A stretch of DNA of 64,000 nucleotides from assembly GCF_000215975.1 (NCBI RefSeq), contig NC_015682.1, forward strand, positions 496,001 to 560,000. The letters are read 5' to 3'. Shown here piece by piece: positions 33,621-42,787 of the stretch; position 1 is the first letter of the stretch, and each line of letters begins with the position of its first letter. Below the pieces are notes generated by a model. The model had not been told where the DNA came from and did no database searches. It saw nothing but the letters and a program-made list of their open reading frames with translations. The position numbers were made by a program, and so were the translations under genes. Source of the stretch: Thermodesulfobacterium geofontis OPF15 (GTDB taxonomy: Bacteria; Desulfobacterota; Thermodesulfobacteria; Thermodesulfobacteriales; Thermodesulfobacteriaceae).

Positions 33621-34652
33621 ATGAAAAAAATGGTATGGATTTTAAGTTTTTTTATAATTATTTTAGGAATTTATGCTTGCAAAAAACCTTCTGAAAAAAT
33701 AGAAGTAAAAAAATTTCTTAACGGAGCTGGAGCAAGCTTTCCATATCCGCTTTATGCAAATTGGGCAAACGAATATTATAAACTTACAGGAATTAAAATT
33801 AATTATCAATCCATAGGTTCTGGAGGAGGTATCAGGCAGATTATAGAAAAAACAGTTGATTTTGGAGCAAGTGATATGCCTCTTAAACCAGAAGAAGTAG
33901 AAAATAAAAAACTTTTACAATTTCCAACTGTAATAGGTGCTGTGGTACCTGTAGTAAATCTACCTGAATTAAAAAATTTATATCTAATACTTGATGGTGA
34001 AACGCTTTGTGAAATATATTTAGGAAAAATTACCAAATGGAATGATTCAAAGATTAAAGCTTTAAATCCCGGGGTAGAGCTTCCAGATAAATCTATAACA
34101 CCTGTATATAGAGCTGATGCATCAGGAACAACAGCTATTTTTACAAAGTATTTAACAGAGGTATGTAAATCTTGGAAAGATAAAGTAGGGTATGGAACAG
34201 CTGTAAACTGGCCTGTTGGTATAGGTGCTAAAGGTAATGAAGGGGTGGCAAATTATGTTAAAAGAACTCCTTATACTATTGGATATGTAGAAATTGTTTA
34301 TGCTTTTCAAAATAAACTTTCTTACGTAAAACTTAAAAACCTCTCTGGTAATGTAGTTGAACCAAGGGAGGAGAATATTAGAGAAGCAGCTCTTTATGGA
34401 AATTTTGATCCTTCTAAACATTTCTATACCTGGCTTACAAACACTCCAGGAAAATCTGCTTGGCCTATTGTAGGAGCAACTTATATTCTTCTTTCACAAG
34501 ATAAAGAAGAAACTAATAAAGAGGTGGTAAAATTTTTTGATTGGGCATTTAAAGAAGGAGACAAAATTGCTAAAGATTTAACTTATACACCTCTTCCAGA
34601 AGAAATAAAAGAAAAAATCCGAAATTATTGGAAAAAATACAAAATATTTTAA
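33621..34652 (+). CDS. pstS: Phosphate ABC transporter substrate-binding lipoprotein PstS
   Basis: The 343-residue protein starts with a lipoprotein signal (hydrophobic stretch then LGIYAC, lipid Cys near 20). Phosphate-binding features of PstS follow: GAGASFPYPLYANWANEY, YQSIGSGGGIRQI, DFGASDMPL, YRADASGTTAIFTKYL and WPVGIGAKGNEGVANYV. It binds phosphate in the periplasm for PstCAB. An AAAGGAG ribosome site precedes the ATG. A small frame overlaps its 3' end before pstC. No pho-box could be identified by eye. Confidence 0.95.
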   Translation: MKKMVWILSFFIIILGIYACKKPSEKIEVKKFLNGAGASFPYPLYANWANEYYKLTGIKINYQSIGSGGGIRQIIEKTVDFGASDMPLKPEEVENKKLLQFPTVIGAVVPVVNLPELKNLYLILDGETLCEIYLGKITKWNDSKIKALNPGVELPDKSITPVYRADASGTTAIFTKYLTEVCKSWKDKVGYGTAVNWPVGIGAKGNEGVANYVKRTPYTIGYVEIVYAFQNKLSYVKLKNLSGNVVEPREENIREAALYGNFDPSKHFYTWLTNTPGKSAWPIVGATYILLSQDKEETNKEVVKFFDWAFKEGDKIAKDLTYTPLPEEIKEKIRNYWKKYKIF

Positions 34653-34762
34653 AAAATATTCAATTAAATCAAGAATTTTTCAGCTTGAAAAAATATTATA
34701 AATTATTAGAATTAAACCAAGATTTTATGGAAACCTATCTTTTTCATCCTTTAGAATTATAG
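34628..34762 (+). CDS. Possible 44-residue small ORF between pstS and pstC
   Basis: A frame from TTG 34628 to TAG 34760-34762 overlaps the end of pstS and its stop shares one base with the GTG start of pstC (TAGTG). Such overlap favours translational coupling. The product is lysine- and leucine-rich without recognisable motif. It fills the 109-bp gap that otherwise contains no gene. It may be a coupling peptide, or a chance frame in AT-rich DNA. Confidence 0.3.
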   Translation: MEKIQNILKNIQLNQEFFSLKKYYKLLELNQDFMETYLFHPLEL

Positions 34763-35697
34763 TGATAAAAAGAAATTATTATTTAGAAATAATAATAAAG
34801 AACTTTTTAGGTTTCTGGGCTATCTTCTCAGGGTTTCTTTTCCCTTTTACAGTTTTTCTAATTTTATTTCATGAATCCCTTTTAGCTATTAAAACTTTCG
34901 GAATAGTTAAATTTTTAACTACCACTACTTGGGACCCTGTTTCTGAAACTTTTGGTGGGCTTACTATGATAACAGGCACTTTAATAAGTACTTTTATAGC
35001 TGTTATTATAGCAGCTCCCATAGCTATAGGAATAGCTATTTTTATAACTGAACTTGCCCCTTCATTTCTAAAAGGAATAGTTACAAGTGCTATACAGCTT
35101 TTAGCAGCTATTCCAAGTATAATCTATGGAATGTGGGGATTTTTGGTATTAGCAAGTTTTATGAGAACTTATATAGAGCCTACTTTACAAAAATTATTTT
35201 CTTCCCTTCCTTTATTAGGGAAACTATTTTCTGGTCCCCCAACCGGCATTGATGTTCTTACAACTTCTTTAGTTTTATCCATAATGATAATTCCTTTTAT
35301 GGCTTCAGTGGTAAAAGATTCCTTTGATTTGGTTCCTTCCGTGATGAAAGAATCAGCTTATAGCTTAGGAGCCACTAAATGGGAAGTTATTAAAGATGTG
35401 GTTATTCCATATACTGCCTCTGGTATTACAGGAGGACTTATTCTTTCAACAGGCAGAGCTTTAGGAGAAACAATGGCAGTAACTTTTTTAGCAGGAAATG
35501 TAACCCAAATTCCTACTTCTTTGTTTTCACCATTTACAACTATTACAGTAGCTTTAGCTAATCAGTTTACTGAAGCAGATACTCCTCTTTATCTTTCCGC
35601 ACTTTTTTATTTATCTTTTATCCTTTTTATTCTTTCTTTTGTAATTCTTAGTTTAGCTAAACTTATGGTACTAAGATTAGAAAAAAAATGGAAATAA
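34762..35697 (+). CDS. pstC: Phosphate ABC transporter permease PstC
   Basis: The 311-residue membrane protein has six predicted helices and the permease EAA loop ESAYSLGATKWEVIKDVVIPYTASGITGG near residues 197-225. The start is GTG 34762. WDPVSETFGGLTMITGTLISTFIAVIIAAPIAIGIAIF and GRALGETMAVTFLAGNV are PstC-like. It overlaps pstA by 10 nt. Together with PstA it forms the phosphate channel energised by PstB. Confidence 0.94.
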   Translation: MIKRNYYLEIIIKNFLGFWAIFSGFLFPFTVFLILFHESLLAIKTFGIVKFLTTTTWDPVSETFGGLTMITGTLISTFIAVIIAAPIAIGIAIFITELAPSFLKGIVTSAIQLLAAIPSIIYGMWGFLVLASFMRTYIEPTLQKLFSSLPLLGKLFSGPPTGIDVLTTSLVLSIMIIPFMASVVKDSFDLVPSVMKESAYSLGATKWEVIKDVVIPYTASGITGGLILSTGRALGETMAVTFLAGNVTQIPTSLFSPFTTITVALANQFTEADTPLYLSALFYLSFILFILSFVILSLAKLMVLRLEKKWK

Positions 35698-36557
35698 AAG
35701 TTTTTCAAAGAAAATTAATAAATTATATAATGTTACTAATTTCTTTTTTGGCTGCTCTTTATGGGTTATTTTGGCTTTTTTGGATTTTGGGAACTTTGTT
35801 TATAAATGGGTTTAAATATCTTACTTTAGAGCTTTTTTTACAGAACCCCAATCCTCCAGGAATTGAAGGAGGAGGGCTTAAACATGCTTTTGTTGGTCAT
35901 TTTATTATAACCTTCTTAGCTACTATAATAGGTGTTCCTATAGGAATATGTGCAGGTATTTATTATGCAGAATATGGTAAAAATTCTAAAATTTTTATGG
36001 CATTAAAAAATATTACTGATATAATGGTGAGCACTCCTTCTATTATTATGGGTGCAGTAATGTATGCTTTAATGGTAATTCCTTTTAAGCATTTTAACGC
36101 TCTTTCTGGAATTTTTGCCTTAGCACTTCTCATGATTCCTGTAATTGCTGTTACAACTTATGAAATGTTAAACTTAATTCCTGATACCTTAAGAGAGGCT
36201 GCTTATGCACTTGGAGCTTATAAATGGCAAATTATTAAAGATGTTACTATGAGATCTGCCAAAGTGGGTATTTTAACAGGTGTCCTTTTAGGAGTGGCAA
36301 GAATTTCTGGGGAGACAGCTCCTCTTCTTTTTACAGCATTTAATAATGCCTATCTTTCATTTAACCTTTTTAAACCTATGGCAACCTTAACAGTGACTAT
36401 TTTTAATTATATAATGGGGCCTTATGATTATTGGCATAAACAAGCTTGGGCTGCAGCATTATTTTTAACCCTTTTTGTATTAGTGCTTTCATTACTTGCA
36501 AAAGCTCTCATTCATTTTGGAACATTGGTACCTTTTAGATGGAAAACTAAAAGATAG
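35688..36557 (+). CDS. pstA: Phosphate ABC transporter permease PstA
   Basis: A 289-residue permease with about six helices, GGGLKHAFVGHFIITFLATIIGVPIGICAGIYYAEYG, and the EAA loop REAAYALGAYKWQIIKDVTMRSAKVGILTG. ARISGETAPLLFTAFNN is a PstA signature. It overlaps pstC by 10 nt and precedes pstB by 10 nt, the normal pst order. Confidence 0.94.
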   Translation: MEIKVFQRKLINYIMLLISFLAALYGLFWLFWILGTLFINGFKYLTLELFLQNPNPPGIEGGGLKHAFVGHFIITFLATIIGVPIGICAGIYYAEYGKNSKIFMALKNITDIMVSTPSIIMGAVMYALMVIPFKHFNALSGIFALALLMIPVIAVTTYEMLNLIPDTLREAAYALGAYKWQIIKDVTMRSAKVGILTGVLLGVARISGETAPLLFTAFNNAYLSFNLFKPMATLTVTIFNYIMGPYDYWHKQAWAAALFLTLFVLVLSLLAKALIHFGTLVPFRWKTKR

Positions 36558-36567
36558 ATTTTAAAAA

Positions 36568-37326
36568 ATGGAAAAAAATGTTGAAATAGAGGTTAAAAAT
36601 TTAAATTTTTATTATGGGGAAACATTAGTTCTTAAAAATATCAACCTTACTATTTATAAAAATAAAGTTACAGCTTTAATAGGACCATCTGGTTGTGGTA
36701 AAACCACTTTTTTAAGGTGCTTAAATAGAATGCATGATTTATATATAGGGAATAGATATGAAGGAGAAATAATTTTTGAAGGGAAAAATATTTTAGATAA
36801 AAATGTGGATTTAATTACTCTTAGATCTAAGATAGGAATGGTATTTCAGAAGCCTACTCCCTTTCCTATGAGTATATTTGATAATGTAGCTTATGGATTA
36901 AGACTTAAAGGTATTAAAGGTTCTGAATTAAAAGAAAGGGTTGAGAAAGCTCTTATAGATGCTGCTTTATGGGATGAGGTAAAAGATAAACTTAGAGAGA
37001 GTGCTTTTTCTCTTTCCGGAGGACAGCAACAAAGGCTTTGTATTGCAAGAGCTATTGCGGTAGAACCTAAAGTTTTATTATTTGATGAACCAACCTCTGC
37101 CCTTGATCCAATATCTACATCTAAAATAGAAGATTTAATTGTGAAGCTAAAATCTAAAATAACTATAGTAATAGTTACTCACAATATGCAACAAGCAGCA
37201 AGGATTTCTGACTACACGGCTTTTATGTATTTGGGAGAGCTAATAGAAGTGGGACCAACTGAAAAAATTTTTACTACTCCAGAAAAAAAACTTACAGAAG
37301 ATTATATTACAGGAAGATTTGGTTAA
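36568..37326 (+). CDS. pstB: Phosphate ABC transporter ATP-binding protein PstB
   Basis: The 252-residue ATPase has Walker [10 protein letters not shown], the Q-loop [19 protein letters not shown] (PstB-typical), signature [16 protein letters not shown], Walker [14 protein letters not shown] and H-loop [13 protein letters not shown]. It completes PstSCAB. No phoU follows; the next gene is argJ, so phosphate signalling through PhoU is either encoded elsewhere or absent. Confidence 0.96.
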   Translation: MEKNVEIEVKNLNFYYGETLVLKNINLTIYKNKVTALIGPSGCGKTTFLRCLNRMHDLYIGNRYEGEIIFEGKNILDKNVDLITLRSKIGMVFQKPTPFPMSIFDNVAYGLRLKGIKGSELKERVEKALIDAALWDEVKDKLRESAFSLSGGQQQRLCIARAIAVEPKVLLFDEPTSALDPISTSKIEDLIVKLKSKITIVIVTHNMQQAARISDYTAFMYLGELIEVGPTEKIFTTPEKKLTEDYITGRFG

Positions 37327-37337
37327 AGAGAACATTT

Positions 37338-38486
37338 ATGTTTGTTCCAGAAGGATTTTTATTTTCGGGAATATCTTGTGGTATAAAAAAAGAAGATAAA
37401 CTTGATTTAGGATTAATTTATTCTCCTGAAGAACTTACTGCTTGGGGTGTATTTACTACTAATACAGTAAAAGCTATTCCTGTTTTATTAGGAAAACGGC
37501 TTATTAGAGAAAAAAAGATTCATGGAATTCTGGCTAATAGCGGTGTTGCAAATGCCTGCACAGGGGAAGAAGGTTTTAAAAGAGCTTTAACAATTCTTAA
37601 AGAAGTGGCTAAATACTTAAAAATTCCCTATAAAAGTTTACTTCCAGCCTCAACCGGAGTAATAGGAGAACAATTACCTTTAGAAAAGATTTTACCAAAT
37701 ATTCCTACTCTTATTTCTAATCTTTCAGTACAAAATTACATTCAATTTGCTAAAGCTATCATGACTACTGATACTTTTCCTAAAATAGTATCAAAAAAAA
37801 CCGAGGATGGAATAGTTATATTTGGGGTAGCCAAAGGTGCTGGGATGATAGCTCCTAATATGGCAACTATGCTTGCTTTCATTTTAACAGATGCTGAAGT
37901 ATCTAAGGATTATTTAAAAAAAAGTCTTCCTAAAATGGTAGAACAAAGTTTTAACAGAATTACAGTTGATGGAGATACCAGTACTAATGACACAGTTTAT
38001 ATGTTATGTAGTAATTTAAAAAAAATTAAAAACTGGGAAAAGTTTGAAAGCCTTTGTTTAGAAGTTGCTAAGGAACTTGCTTACCTTATAATAAAAGATG
38101 GAGAAGGGACAAGTAAAGTTATCAAAATCTTAATAAAAGGAGCTAAAACTAAAAATGAAGCAAAAATTCTTGCAACATCTGTTGCTAATTCTCCATTAGT
38201 AAAAACTGCTTTTTACGGAGGAGATCCTAATTGGGGGAGAATATTTTCAGCTCTTGGTAAAAGTGGAATAAAATTCAATCCTCAGGAAATAGAGATTTAT
38301 TTAAATGGGATTCCTTGGGTTGCTAATTTTAAAAGCATAAATAATGAAGCTAAAATTAAGGAAGAAATGAGAAAACCTGAAATAGAACTTTGTATAAGAC
38401 TTAAACAAGGGAAAATGAGCTACGAAATGTTAACTACAGATTTAACTGAGGAATATATCAGAATAAATGCACATTATAGAACATGA
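37338..38486 (+). CDS. argJ: Glutamate N-acetyltransferase / amino-acid acetyltransferase ArgJ
   Basis: The 382-residue protein has the ArgJ features: TNTVKAIPVLLGKR, ILANSGVANACTGEEG, KGAGMIAPNMATMLAFILTDA where the proenzyme cleaves itself before Thr, and ITVDGDTSTNDTV. It ends with the AYRT-like tail (NAHYRT). It transfers acetyl from N-acetylornithine to glutamate in the cyclic arginine route; thermophile enzymes often also use acetyl-CoA. It lies 11 nt after pstB and overlaps surE by 4 nt. Confidence 0.95.
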   Translation: MFVPEGFLFSGISCGIKKEDKLDLGLIYSPEELTAWGVFTTNTVKAIPVLLGKRLIREKKIHGILANSGVANACTGEEGFKRALTILKEVAKYLKIPYKSLLPASTGVIGEQLPLEKILPNIPTLISNLSVQNYIQFAKAIMTTDTFPKIVSKKTEDGIVIFGVAKGAGMIAPNMATMLAFILTDAEVSKDYLKKSLPKMVEQSFNRITVDGDTSTNDTVYMLCSNLKKIKNWEKFESLCLEVAKELAYLIIKDGEGTSKVIKILIKGAKTKNEAKILATSVANSPLVKTAFYGGDPNWGRIFSALGKSGIKFNPQEIEIYLNGIPWVANFKSINNEAKIKEEMRKPEIELCIRLKQGKMSYEMLTTDLTEEYIRINAHYRT

Positions 38487-39253
38487 AGATACTTCTTACA
38501 AATGATGACGGAATCTATTCAGAAGGTCTCTGTGCATTATACGAAACTTTAGTTCTTGATCACGAAGTTTATATAGTTGCTCCTGAAAGTGAAAGGAGTG
38601 CAGTTGGTCATGCTATAACTATAGAACAACCTTTAAGGGTTAGAAAAGTTAAAAGGGGGAAATATTTTTGGGGATATGCAATAAATGGTACTCCTGCTGA
38701 TTGCGTAAAACTTGCTCTTTATGAACTTATAGGACCAGTAGATTTGGTTATTTCTGGTATTAATAAAGGAGCAAATGTAGGAATTAATCTTTTATATTCA
38801 GGAACTGTTTCAGCAGCAACAGAAGCTAAAATACTTGGATATTCTTCTATTGCTGTTTCTATAGATGCTTATGAAGATGTAGACTATTGTTTTGCAGCAA
38901 ATTTTATAAGCACCTTTATAAATTATGCTTTTGATTTGCCACTTGATTTACCTTTTTGTTTAAATATTAATATTCCTCATATAAATCCTTATAAAATTAA
39001 AGGAATTAAATTTGTTAGACAATCAATTGCTAAATTAAAAGAAATTTTTGATAAGAGACTTGATCTTCATGATAAAATTTATTATTGGCAAGGAGCAGAA
39101 GAATATACAGAAAAAGATCCAGATACAGATGTAATAGCATTAAAAGAAGGCTATATTACTATCACACCTATTAAATTTGACCTAACAAATTATTCTTCTC
39201 TAAATAAGCTTAAACAAATAGATGATAAAATTTTAAAAAATCTTGTTGTATAA
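38483..39253 (+). CDS. surE: 5'-nucleotidase SurE
   Basis: The 256-residue protein has the SurE metal-site start MKILLTNDDGIYSEG (Asp8-Asp9), APESERSAVGHAIT, INGTPADCVKLA and SGINKGANVGINLLYSGTVSAA. SurE is a metal-dependent phosphatase acting on 5'- and 3'-nucleotides. It closes the plus-strand run that starts at fur. An AT-rich inverted repeat followed by a T run lies just after the stop. Confidence 0.95.
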   Translation: MKILLTNDDGIYSEGLCALYETLVLDHEVYIVAPESERSAVGHAITIEQPLRVRKVKRGKYFWGYAINGTPADCVKLALYELIGPVDLVISGINKGANVGINLLYSGTVSAATEAKILGYSSIAVSIDAYEDVDYCFAANFISTFINYAFDLPLDLPFCLNINIPHINPYKIKGIKFVRQSIAKLKEIFDKRLDLHDKIYYWQGAEEYTEKDPDTDVIALKEGYITITPIKFDLTNYSSLNKLKQIDDKILKNLVV

Positions 39254-39266
39254 ATTTTATTTCTAT

Positions 39267-39300
39267 AAATTTTCACGTTTGAAAATTTCGTTTTTTGTTT
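39267..39300 (+). repeat. 9-bp inverted repeat after surE, terminator or operator
   Basis: AAATTTTCA (39267-39275) and TGAAAATTT (39280-39288) form a perfect inverted repeat with a 4-base loop, followed by CG and six T. It could be an AT-rich terminator of the long pst-argJ-surE transcript. It also covers the -35 of the next gene (39279-39284), so it could be an operator for the HTH protein encoded there. Confidence 0.5.
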
Positions 39301-39306
39301 TATAAT
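39279..39306 (+). promoter_or_regulatory. Predicted promoter of the small HTH gene
   Basis: TTGAAA at 39279-39284 and TATAAT at 39301-39306 are 16 bases apart; a start near 39313 gives a 30-nt leader with ribosome site GGAGGTGA before the ATG at 39342. Confidence 0.6.
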
Positions 39307-39341
39307 AAATATTAAAGAAAATATAATGGAGGTGATTGTAA

Positions 39342-39575
39342 ATGAGAAAAAGAGGTAGAATAGTAACTATTGAAGATGTAAAATTCGTATACGAAAACTA
39401 TGCTAATATGAGTGCTACTGAAATTGCAGAAAAATTAGGAATAAGTAAATTTCAAGTAAATAAAATTGTAAATGAATTAAGAAAAAGAGGGGTTGAAATT
39501 CCTAAAAAGATTGGGAAAAAAATTAATGTATATGATAAATTTGTAGAGGAACTTAAAAAAGCTGGAAAGATTTAA
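39342..39575 (+). CDS. Small helix-turn-helix protein
   Basis: This 77-residue, basic protein contains a clear HTH (MSATEIAEKLGISKFQVNKIVNELRKRGVEIP, residues about 24-55) and a short C-terminal helix (NVYDKFVEELKKAGKI). It lacks an effector domain, so it is probably a DNA-binding regulator or nucleoid-type protein. Own promoter and a strong ribosome site suggest good expression. Its 3' end overlaps convergent ribF by 4 nt. Family not recognised beyond the HTH. Confidence 0.75.
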   Translation: MRKRGRIVTIEDVKFVYENYANMSATEIAEKLGISKFQVNKIVNELRKRGVEIPKKIGKKINVYDKFVEELKKAGKI

Positions 39576-40489
39576 TGTAAAATTTCGTCAATTAATTTAC
39601 AATCTTTTTCAATTTGAATTTTTAAATTTTCTATAGAAGGGAATTTTTTTTCATCTCTTATACGTTTTATTATTTCAATTTTTAATGTTTTTCCATAAAT
39701 ATTTCTATTAAAATTGAAAATGTGTACTTCAATAGAAATTTCCTTTTCTCCAAAGGTGGGTCTTTTACCTATATTTAAAGCACCTTTTAATTTTTCTCCA
39801 TTTAAAAGTACCCAAACTGCATATACTCCTGAGGGAGGAAGAAGTTTTAAAGGAGAAACTTCTAAATTTGCAGTAGGATAACCTATTTCTTTTCCTCTAC
39901 CTTTACCTTTGATTACTTTTCCCATAATTAAATAGGGTCTTCCTAAAAGTTCATTAGCAGATTCAATATTTCCTTTTTCTATAAGATTTCTAATTGCAGA
40001 GCTCGAAATTATGACGCCATTTAGCATTACAGGGGGGATAGCTTTTACTATAAAATTATATTTTTTGGCTACTTTATTTAAATAATCTACATCACCTTTC
40101 CTAAATTTTCCAAATCTAAAATTAAATCCTACAATTATTCCTTTGGCTTTTATTTTGTCAACTATATATTCCTGAACAAACAAGTCATGAGAAAGTTCTG
40201 AAAGAGTTTTAGTGAAAGGGATTAGAACTAAGTTTTCTATCTCTAAAAGAGAAAGTAAGTAAAGCTTTTCTTCTAAGGTAGTTAAAAGCTTTAAATTTGA
40301 TTCCGGAAAAAGAACCGTACGTGGATGAGGATCAAAAGAAACTACAACAGGCTTAACGTTTAAAAGGTTAGCCAATTTTTTGGTTTCTTCAAAGAGAGCT
40401 TTGTGTGCTAAATGAATTCCATCAAAACTTCCTATGGTAATTACTGTTTCAAAAGGAAGTGGGAAATCCTTAGGGGTATAAATTTTCAA
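39572..40489 (-). CDS. ribF: Bifunctional riboflavin kinase / FMN adenylyltransferase
   Basis: RibF with an N-terminal FAD synthetase domain (VITIGSFDGIHLAHKALFEE with the HxGH-like site, VVSFDPHPRTVLFP, FNFRFGKFRKGD, ISSSAIRNLI) and C-terminal riboflavin kinase (GRPYLIMGKVIKGKGRGKEIGYPTANLEV, GVYAVWV). I chose TTG 40489 because GGAGGGA precedes it at proper spacing and the resulting 305 residues fit the family; the ATG at 40555 would lie deep in carA. The start still overlaps the carA end by 20 nt, implying coupling. Confidence 0.9.
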   Translation of the reverse strand: MKIYTPKDFPLPFETVITIGSFDGIHLAHKALFEETKKLANLLNVKPVVVSFDPHPRTVLFPESNLKLLTTLEEKLYLLSLLEIENLVLIPFTKTLSELSHDLFVQEYIVDKIKAKGIIVGFNFRFGKFRKGDVDYLNKVAKKYNFIVKAIPPVMLNGVIISSSAIRNLIEKGNIESANELLGRPYLIMGKVIKGKGRGKEIGYPTANLEVSPLKLLPPSGVYAVWVLLNGEKLKGALNIGKRPTFGEKEISIEVHIFNFNRNIYGKTLKIEIIKRIRDEKKFPSIENLKIQIEKDCKLIDEILH

Positions 40490-41603
40490 TCTTTCCCTCC
40501 AAAAGATTGAGAAAACTATCAAATAGATAAATTGAATCGTGTGGCCCAGGAGCATTTTCTGGATGGTATTGTACAGACATAGCTTTTAAATCTGGTACAA
40601 ATATTCCCTCAAGAGTTTGATCATTTAAATTTATATGAGTTATTAAAGCAGATTTAGGGAGTTCCTCTTTTTTTACACAAAATCCGTGGTTTTGTGAGGT
40701 AATTTCTACCCTTTTATTGAAAAGATTTAACACAGGATGATTTATTCCTCTATGACCAAATTTAAGCTTATAAGTTGTTGCTCCAAGAGCTTGTCCCAAA
40801 ATTTGGTGTCCTAAACATATTCCAAAAATAGGTTTCTTACCGAGAAGTTCTTTTATATTTCTCACTATAGTTTTTAAAGGTGCAGGATCACCCGGTCCGT
40901 TTGAAATAAAAATTCCATCAGGGTTATGAGAAAGTATTTCTTTAGGTTCAGTGTAGGCAGGAAATACAAGACATTCACAATCTCTTTCAGTAAAAAGCCT
41001 AAGTTGGTTGTATTTTAAACCGCAATCAATAACAGCTATTTTATATTTAGCTTCACCTTTAAAAGTTTTATAATTTTCTTTTCCTCTTTTTCCAAAATAA
41101 TAAGGCTCTTTACAAGTTACATACTGCACAAGATCCCTACCCACATAATCAGGACTTTCTTTAACTTTTTCTAAGAATTTTTTAGGATCAAGAGTTTCAG
41201 TTGTTATACCACCTTTCATAGCTCCATAAAGTCTTATATGGCGTGTTAAAGCTCTTGTATCAATTCCTTCAATTCCAAGAATATTATTTTCTGAGAGCCA
41301 ATCTCCTAACGATTTTTCAGCCCTCCAATTGCTATAAAAAGGCTGATATTCTCTTACAATAAAACCTGCTACTTGAATCCTTTCACTTTCCATATCCTCT
41401 TGATTTACTCCGTAATTTCCAATAAGTGGATAAGTCATAGTAACAATTTGTCCATAATAGGAGGGATCGGTAAGTATTTCTTGATATCCTGTCATTCCGG
41501 TATTAAAGACAATCTCTCCAAAAGACTCGCCTCTTATAGTGAAAGAATATCCCCAAAAATGGGTTCCATCTTCTAACATAACGAGTGCTTTATATTTTTT
41601 CAT
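40470..41603 (-). CDS. carA: Carbamoyl-phosphate synthase small (glutaminase) subunit
   Basis: The 377-residue protein has the CarA N-terminal domain (LEDGTHFWGYSF, GEIVFNTGMTGYQEILTDPSY) and a class I glutaminase with SNGPGDPAP, FGICLGHQILG (nucleophile Cys) and QYHPENAPGP (His-Glu). It feeds ammonia to CarB for arginine and pyrimidine synthesis. carB is not in the window. It lies 4 nt after prfB on the same strand. Confidence 0.96.
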   Translation of the reverse strand: MKKYKALVMLEDGTHFWGYSFTIRGESFGEIVFNTGMTGYQEILTDPSYYGQIVTMTYPLIGNYGVNQEDMESERIQVAGFIVREYQPFYSNWRAEKSLGDWLSENNILGIEGIDTRALTRHIRLYGAMKGGITTETLDPKKFLEKVKESPDYVGRDLVQYVTCKEPYYFGKRGKENYKTFKGEAKYKIAVIDCGLKYNQLRLFTERDCECLVFPAYTEPKEILSHNPDGIFISNGPGDPAPLKTIVRNIKELLGKKPIFGICLGHQILGQALGATTYKLKFGHRGINHPVLNLFNKRVEITSQNHGFCVKKEELPKSALITHINLNDQTLEGIFVPDLKAMSVQYHPENAPGPHDSIYLFDSFLNLLEGKIENLYP

Positions 41604-41607
41604 GGCT

Positions 41608-42745
41608 TTAATTATCTTTTAATTTTTGTTTTGATTCCCAAAGTAGATATTCTCTAATAAAATCATCAATTTCTCCATCTAAGATTTCTTCAACTTTATA
41701 AGATTCGTATTGAGTTCTGTGATCTTTAACTACTTTATAAGGATGTAAAGTATAAGTTCTAATCTGATTTCCCCAGCTTATTTCTTTTTTTTCTCCTATT
41801 AAACTTTCTTTTTTACTTTCAAGTTTTTGCTTTTCCAATTGATAAAGCCTTGATCTTAAAATTTTTAAAGCAGTCATTTTATTTAAATATTGGCTTCTTT
41901 CATTTTGACAGGTTACAGTGATTCCTGTAGGTATATGGGTAATTCTTACTGCAGTTTCAGTCTTATTAACATGTTGTCCACCATGTCCACTTGCCCTCAT
42001 AGTTTCAATTTTTAAATCTTCAGGTCTTATTTCCACCTCAATATCTTCTTCAATTTGAGGAATCACAGTAACTGAGGCAAAGGAGGTATGTCTTTTAGAA
42101 TTTGCATTAAAGGGTGATATTCTTATAAGTCTATGAATTCCCTTTTCACCCTTTAAATATCCATAAGCTTTTTCTCCCTCAATTAATAAAACTGCATTTT
42201 TTATTCCTGCTTCTTCTCCAGGTAATATATCAACAATTTTTACTTTATATCCTTTTTTTTCAGCCCACTTTACATACATTCTAAGAAGGATAGAAGCCCA
42301 ATCTTGTGCATCTGTTCCTCCAGTTCCTGCATGAATGCTTAAAATTGCGGAAGAAGAATCATATTCTCCTGAAAGTAAAAGTTTAGTTTCCTCAGTTTTA
42401 AAAGTTTTTTCAAAGGAGGTTAGTTCCTCTAAAAGAGTATTTAATATATCAAAACTTTTTTCTTCTTTATAAAGAGAATACCATTCGAGAATTTCCTTAA
42501 ATTTTCTCTCAAGATTTTCAAGGATAGATATTTTCTCGAAAATTTGAGCTCTCTCTTGAAGAAGTTTTTTTATTTTTTGAGAATCCCAATCTTTGTTATT
42601 TTGGAGTTCTTCTTCGATTTTGATTAATTTTGTCTCTAATTTTTGGGGTTCAAAGACACCCCCTTAAATCTTCCAATTTATCCTCAAAATTTTTGATCAA
42701 TTTTTCTAAATCTACATTTTTATAAATTTGAGCCAAATTATGCAT
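41608..42745 (-). CDS. prfB: Peptide chain release factor 2 with programmed +1 frameshift
   Basis: The gene needs a +1 shift. From ATG 42745 the first 31 codons encode MHNLAQIY...EDLRGCL and meet UGA at 42652-42650 within AGGGGG-TGT-CTT-TGA, the internal Shine-Dalgarno plus CTTTGA slip site of bacterial prfB. Skipping one T puts the ribosome into the frame EPQKLETK..., which runs to the stop at 41608, giving about 378 residues. RF2 motifs are HAGTGGTDAQDWA, the stop-reading SPF (RISPFNANS) and catalytic GGQ (SGHGGQHVNKTE). RF2 reads UGA and UAA and so limits its own synthesis. The part from 42279 alone would be an N-terminally cut protein. Confidence 0.95.
42648..42664 (-). promoter_or_regulatory. 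prfB programmed frameshift site
   Basis: Read on the minus strand: AGGGGG (Shine-Dalgarno-like), a three-base spacer TGT, slippery CTT and stop UGA followed by A. This is the canonical E. coli-type autoregulatory site except that the spacer codon is TGT rather than TAT and UGA is followed by A, not C. Confidence 0.93.
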
Positions 42746-42787
42746 AGCAAATAAAATATAAACCAATTTTTAAGAAAATAAAGTCTT

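Noticed and set aside
41608-42279. A short release factor starting at 42279
   Set aside because: RF2 sequence continues upstream in the same frame and joins the true start through a canonical +1 frameshift site.
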